Below are positions 63,390-64,000 of a DNA stretch of 64,000 nucleotides, piece by piece; within the stretch, counting starts at the first letter, position 1; each line of letters opens with the position of its first letter. The stretch is from Halomonas sp. THAF5a. GTDB taxonomy: Bacteria > Pseudomonadota > Gammaproteobacteria > Pseudomonadales > Halomonadaceae. Both the position numbers and the translations under genes were made by a program. Under the pieces are notes generated by a model that was given only the letters and a program-made list of their open reading frames with translations, had not been told where the DNA came from and searched no databases. Where the stretch lies: contig NZ_CP045417.1 in the NCBI RefSeq assembly GCF_009363755.1, positions 2,542,001-2,606,000 on the forward strand. Reading direction: 5' to 3'.

Positions 63390-64000
63390 ATGACGACACT
63401 TCCCAAGCACGCAGACGCGGTGATCATCGGCCAGGGCGGCATCGTCGGCGCCTCGGTGGCCCACCACCTGATCGAACAGGGCTGGACGAACCTGGTGGGG
63501 CTCGAGAAGTCCGCCATCCCCTCGGACATCGGCTCGACCTCCCACGCCTCGGACTTCTGCTACATGACCGCCCACGACAAGATGTCGTGCTATACCACCA
63601 CCTACAGCCGGGCGTTCTACGAGCGCCGGGGGCATTACCAGCGGGTGGGCGGGCTCGAGATCGCCCGGGTCGGCGACGAGGCGCGGCTGGCGGAGCTCAA
63701 GCGCAAGGTCGCCTCGGGCAAGGCCTTCGGCACCCGCGCGAGGATGATCGGCCCGGACGAGGTCGTCGAGCGCTTCCCGCTGCTCGAGCGCTCGCTGGTG
63801 TTGGGCGGTCTCTGGGATCCGGACGCCGGGCTGGTGGTGCCCCGCTCGCAGCGGGTCGCCGGCGAGCTGATCGAGGAGGCGGTGGCCTCGGGCCACCTCC
63901 AGGCCTTCGCCGACACCCCGGCCATCGACATCGACGTCGAGGCGGGCCGAGTACGCGGCGTCATGACGGCCCGCGGCTATATCGCCACCCCGGTGGTGAT
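63390..64000 (+). CDS. FAD-dependent oxidoreductase, DAO/sarcosine-dehydrogenase-like (partial)
   Basis: The gene runs off the right edge; 203 codons are visible. The N terminus holds a Rossmann dinucleotide motif, AVIIGQGGIVGASVAHHL, as in the D-amino-acid-oxidase superfamily. GSTSHASDF follows, where dimethylglycine and sarcosine dehydrogenases have their FAD-linked region. Such enzymes oxidise N-methyl groups and pass formaldehyde to THF, often with a fused GcvT domain further on. GGAG precedes the ATG at 63390. It is divergent from the DmdA-like gene with 290 bp between. Confidence 0.85.
   Translation, partial: MTTLPKHADAVIIGQGGIVGASVAHHLIEQGWTNLVGLEKSAIPSDIGSTSHASDFCYMTAHDKMSCYTTTYSRAFYERRGHYQRVGGLEIARVGDEARLAELKRKVASGKAFGTRARMIGPDEVVERFPLLERSLVLGGLWDPDAGLVVPRSQRVAGELIEEAVASGHLQAFADTPAIDIDVEAGRVRGVMTARGYIATPVV

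Overview
This window is a chromosomal segment from a high-G+C gammaproteobacterium, most likely Halomonas or a close relative (Halomonadaceae). The evidence is the G+C-rich codon usage, the protein sequences, and a gene order known from Pseudomonas and Halomonas genomes: dcw cluster / rnpB / rsmI-lpoA-yraN / petABC-sspAB / rplM-rpsI / zapE / degS / hisDG-murA / mla / kds-lpt-rpoN-pts / mreBCD-maf-rng-yhdP-tldD / gatCAB. I saw no tRNA, rRNA, CRISPR array, insertion sequence or phage gene.

1-9632 is most of the division and cell-wall cluster on the minus strand (rsmH-ftsL-ftsI-murE-murF-mraY-murD-ftsW, then the first codons of a likely murG). It is packed with 1-4 bp overlaps. It has no mraZ, and the RNase P RNA gene (9685-10049) lies directly upstream. 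10081-14314 holds rsmI and the divergent lpoA-yraN-gmhA/diaA-dolP run. 14470-19432 is sspB-sspA, the cytochrome bc1 operon petABC and the ribosomal pair rplM-rpsI, separated by good terminators. 19585-23563 holds zapE, a yhcB/zapG homologue, a Nif3-family gene and a DegS-type protease. 23671-30479 is one minus-strand series: mlaFEDCB, ibaG, murA, hisG (short form), hisD. 30638-38859 is the plus-strand series yrbG-kdsD-kdsC-lptCAB-rpoN-hpf-ptsN-rapZ-ptsO. It links LPS export to sigma-54 and the nitrogen PTS. A perfect sigma-54 promoter consensus sits in front of rpoN itself.

38928-39467 is a lower-G+C kinase-like gene. 39490-51504 holds pmbA, darP and the mreBCD-maf-rng-yhdP-tldD series; MreC appears to start at a rare ATT codon. 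51685-54938 is gatCAB, followed by a small coiled-coil protein gene.

55.7-59.7 kb departs from the rest in base composition. It is a three-gene cassette: a LacI-type regulator, and an operon of a sodium:solute symporter and a PHP-fold metallohydrolase. A LacI-style operator lies at the start of the operon. This looks like an acquired uptake-and-hydrolysis module of unknown substrate and is the least ordinary part of the window. A 500-base stretch beside it has GC-rich hairpins and no convincing gene. The right end (60274-64000) holds a glycine-zipper protein, and a one-carbon module made of a MetF-like protein, a DmdA/GcvT-like demethylase and a divergent FAD oxidoreductase cut by the window edge. 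It is probably for demethylating a methylated compatible solute.

Most of the window is essential envelope growth: peptidoglycan precursor synthesis, divisome and elongasome parts, LPS and phospholipid transport. Respiration, translation and nitrogen-PTS regulation are interleaved with it.
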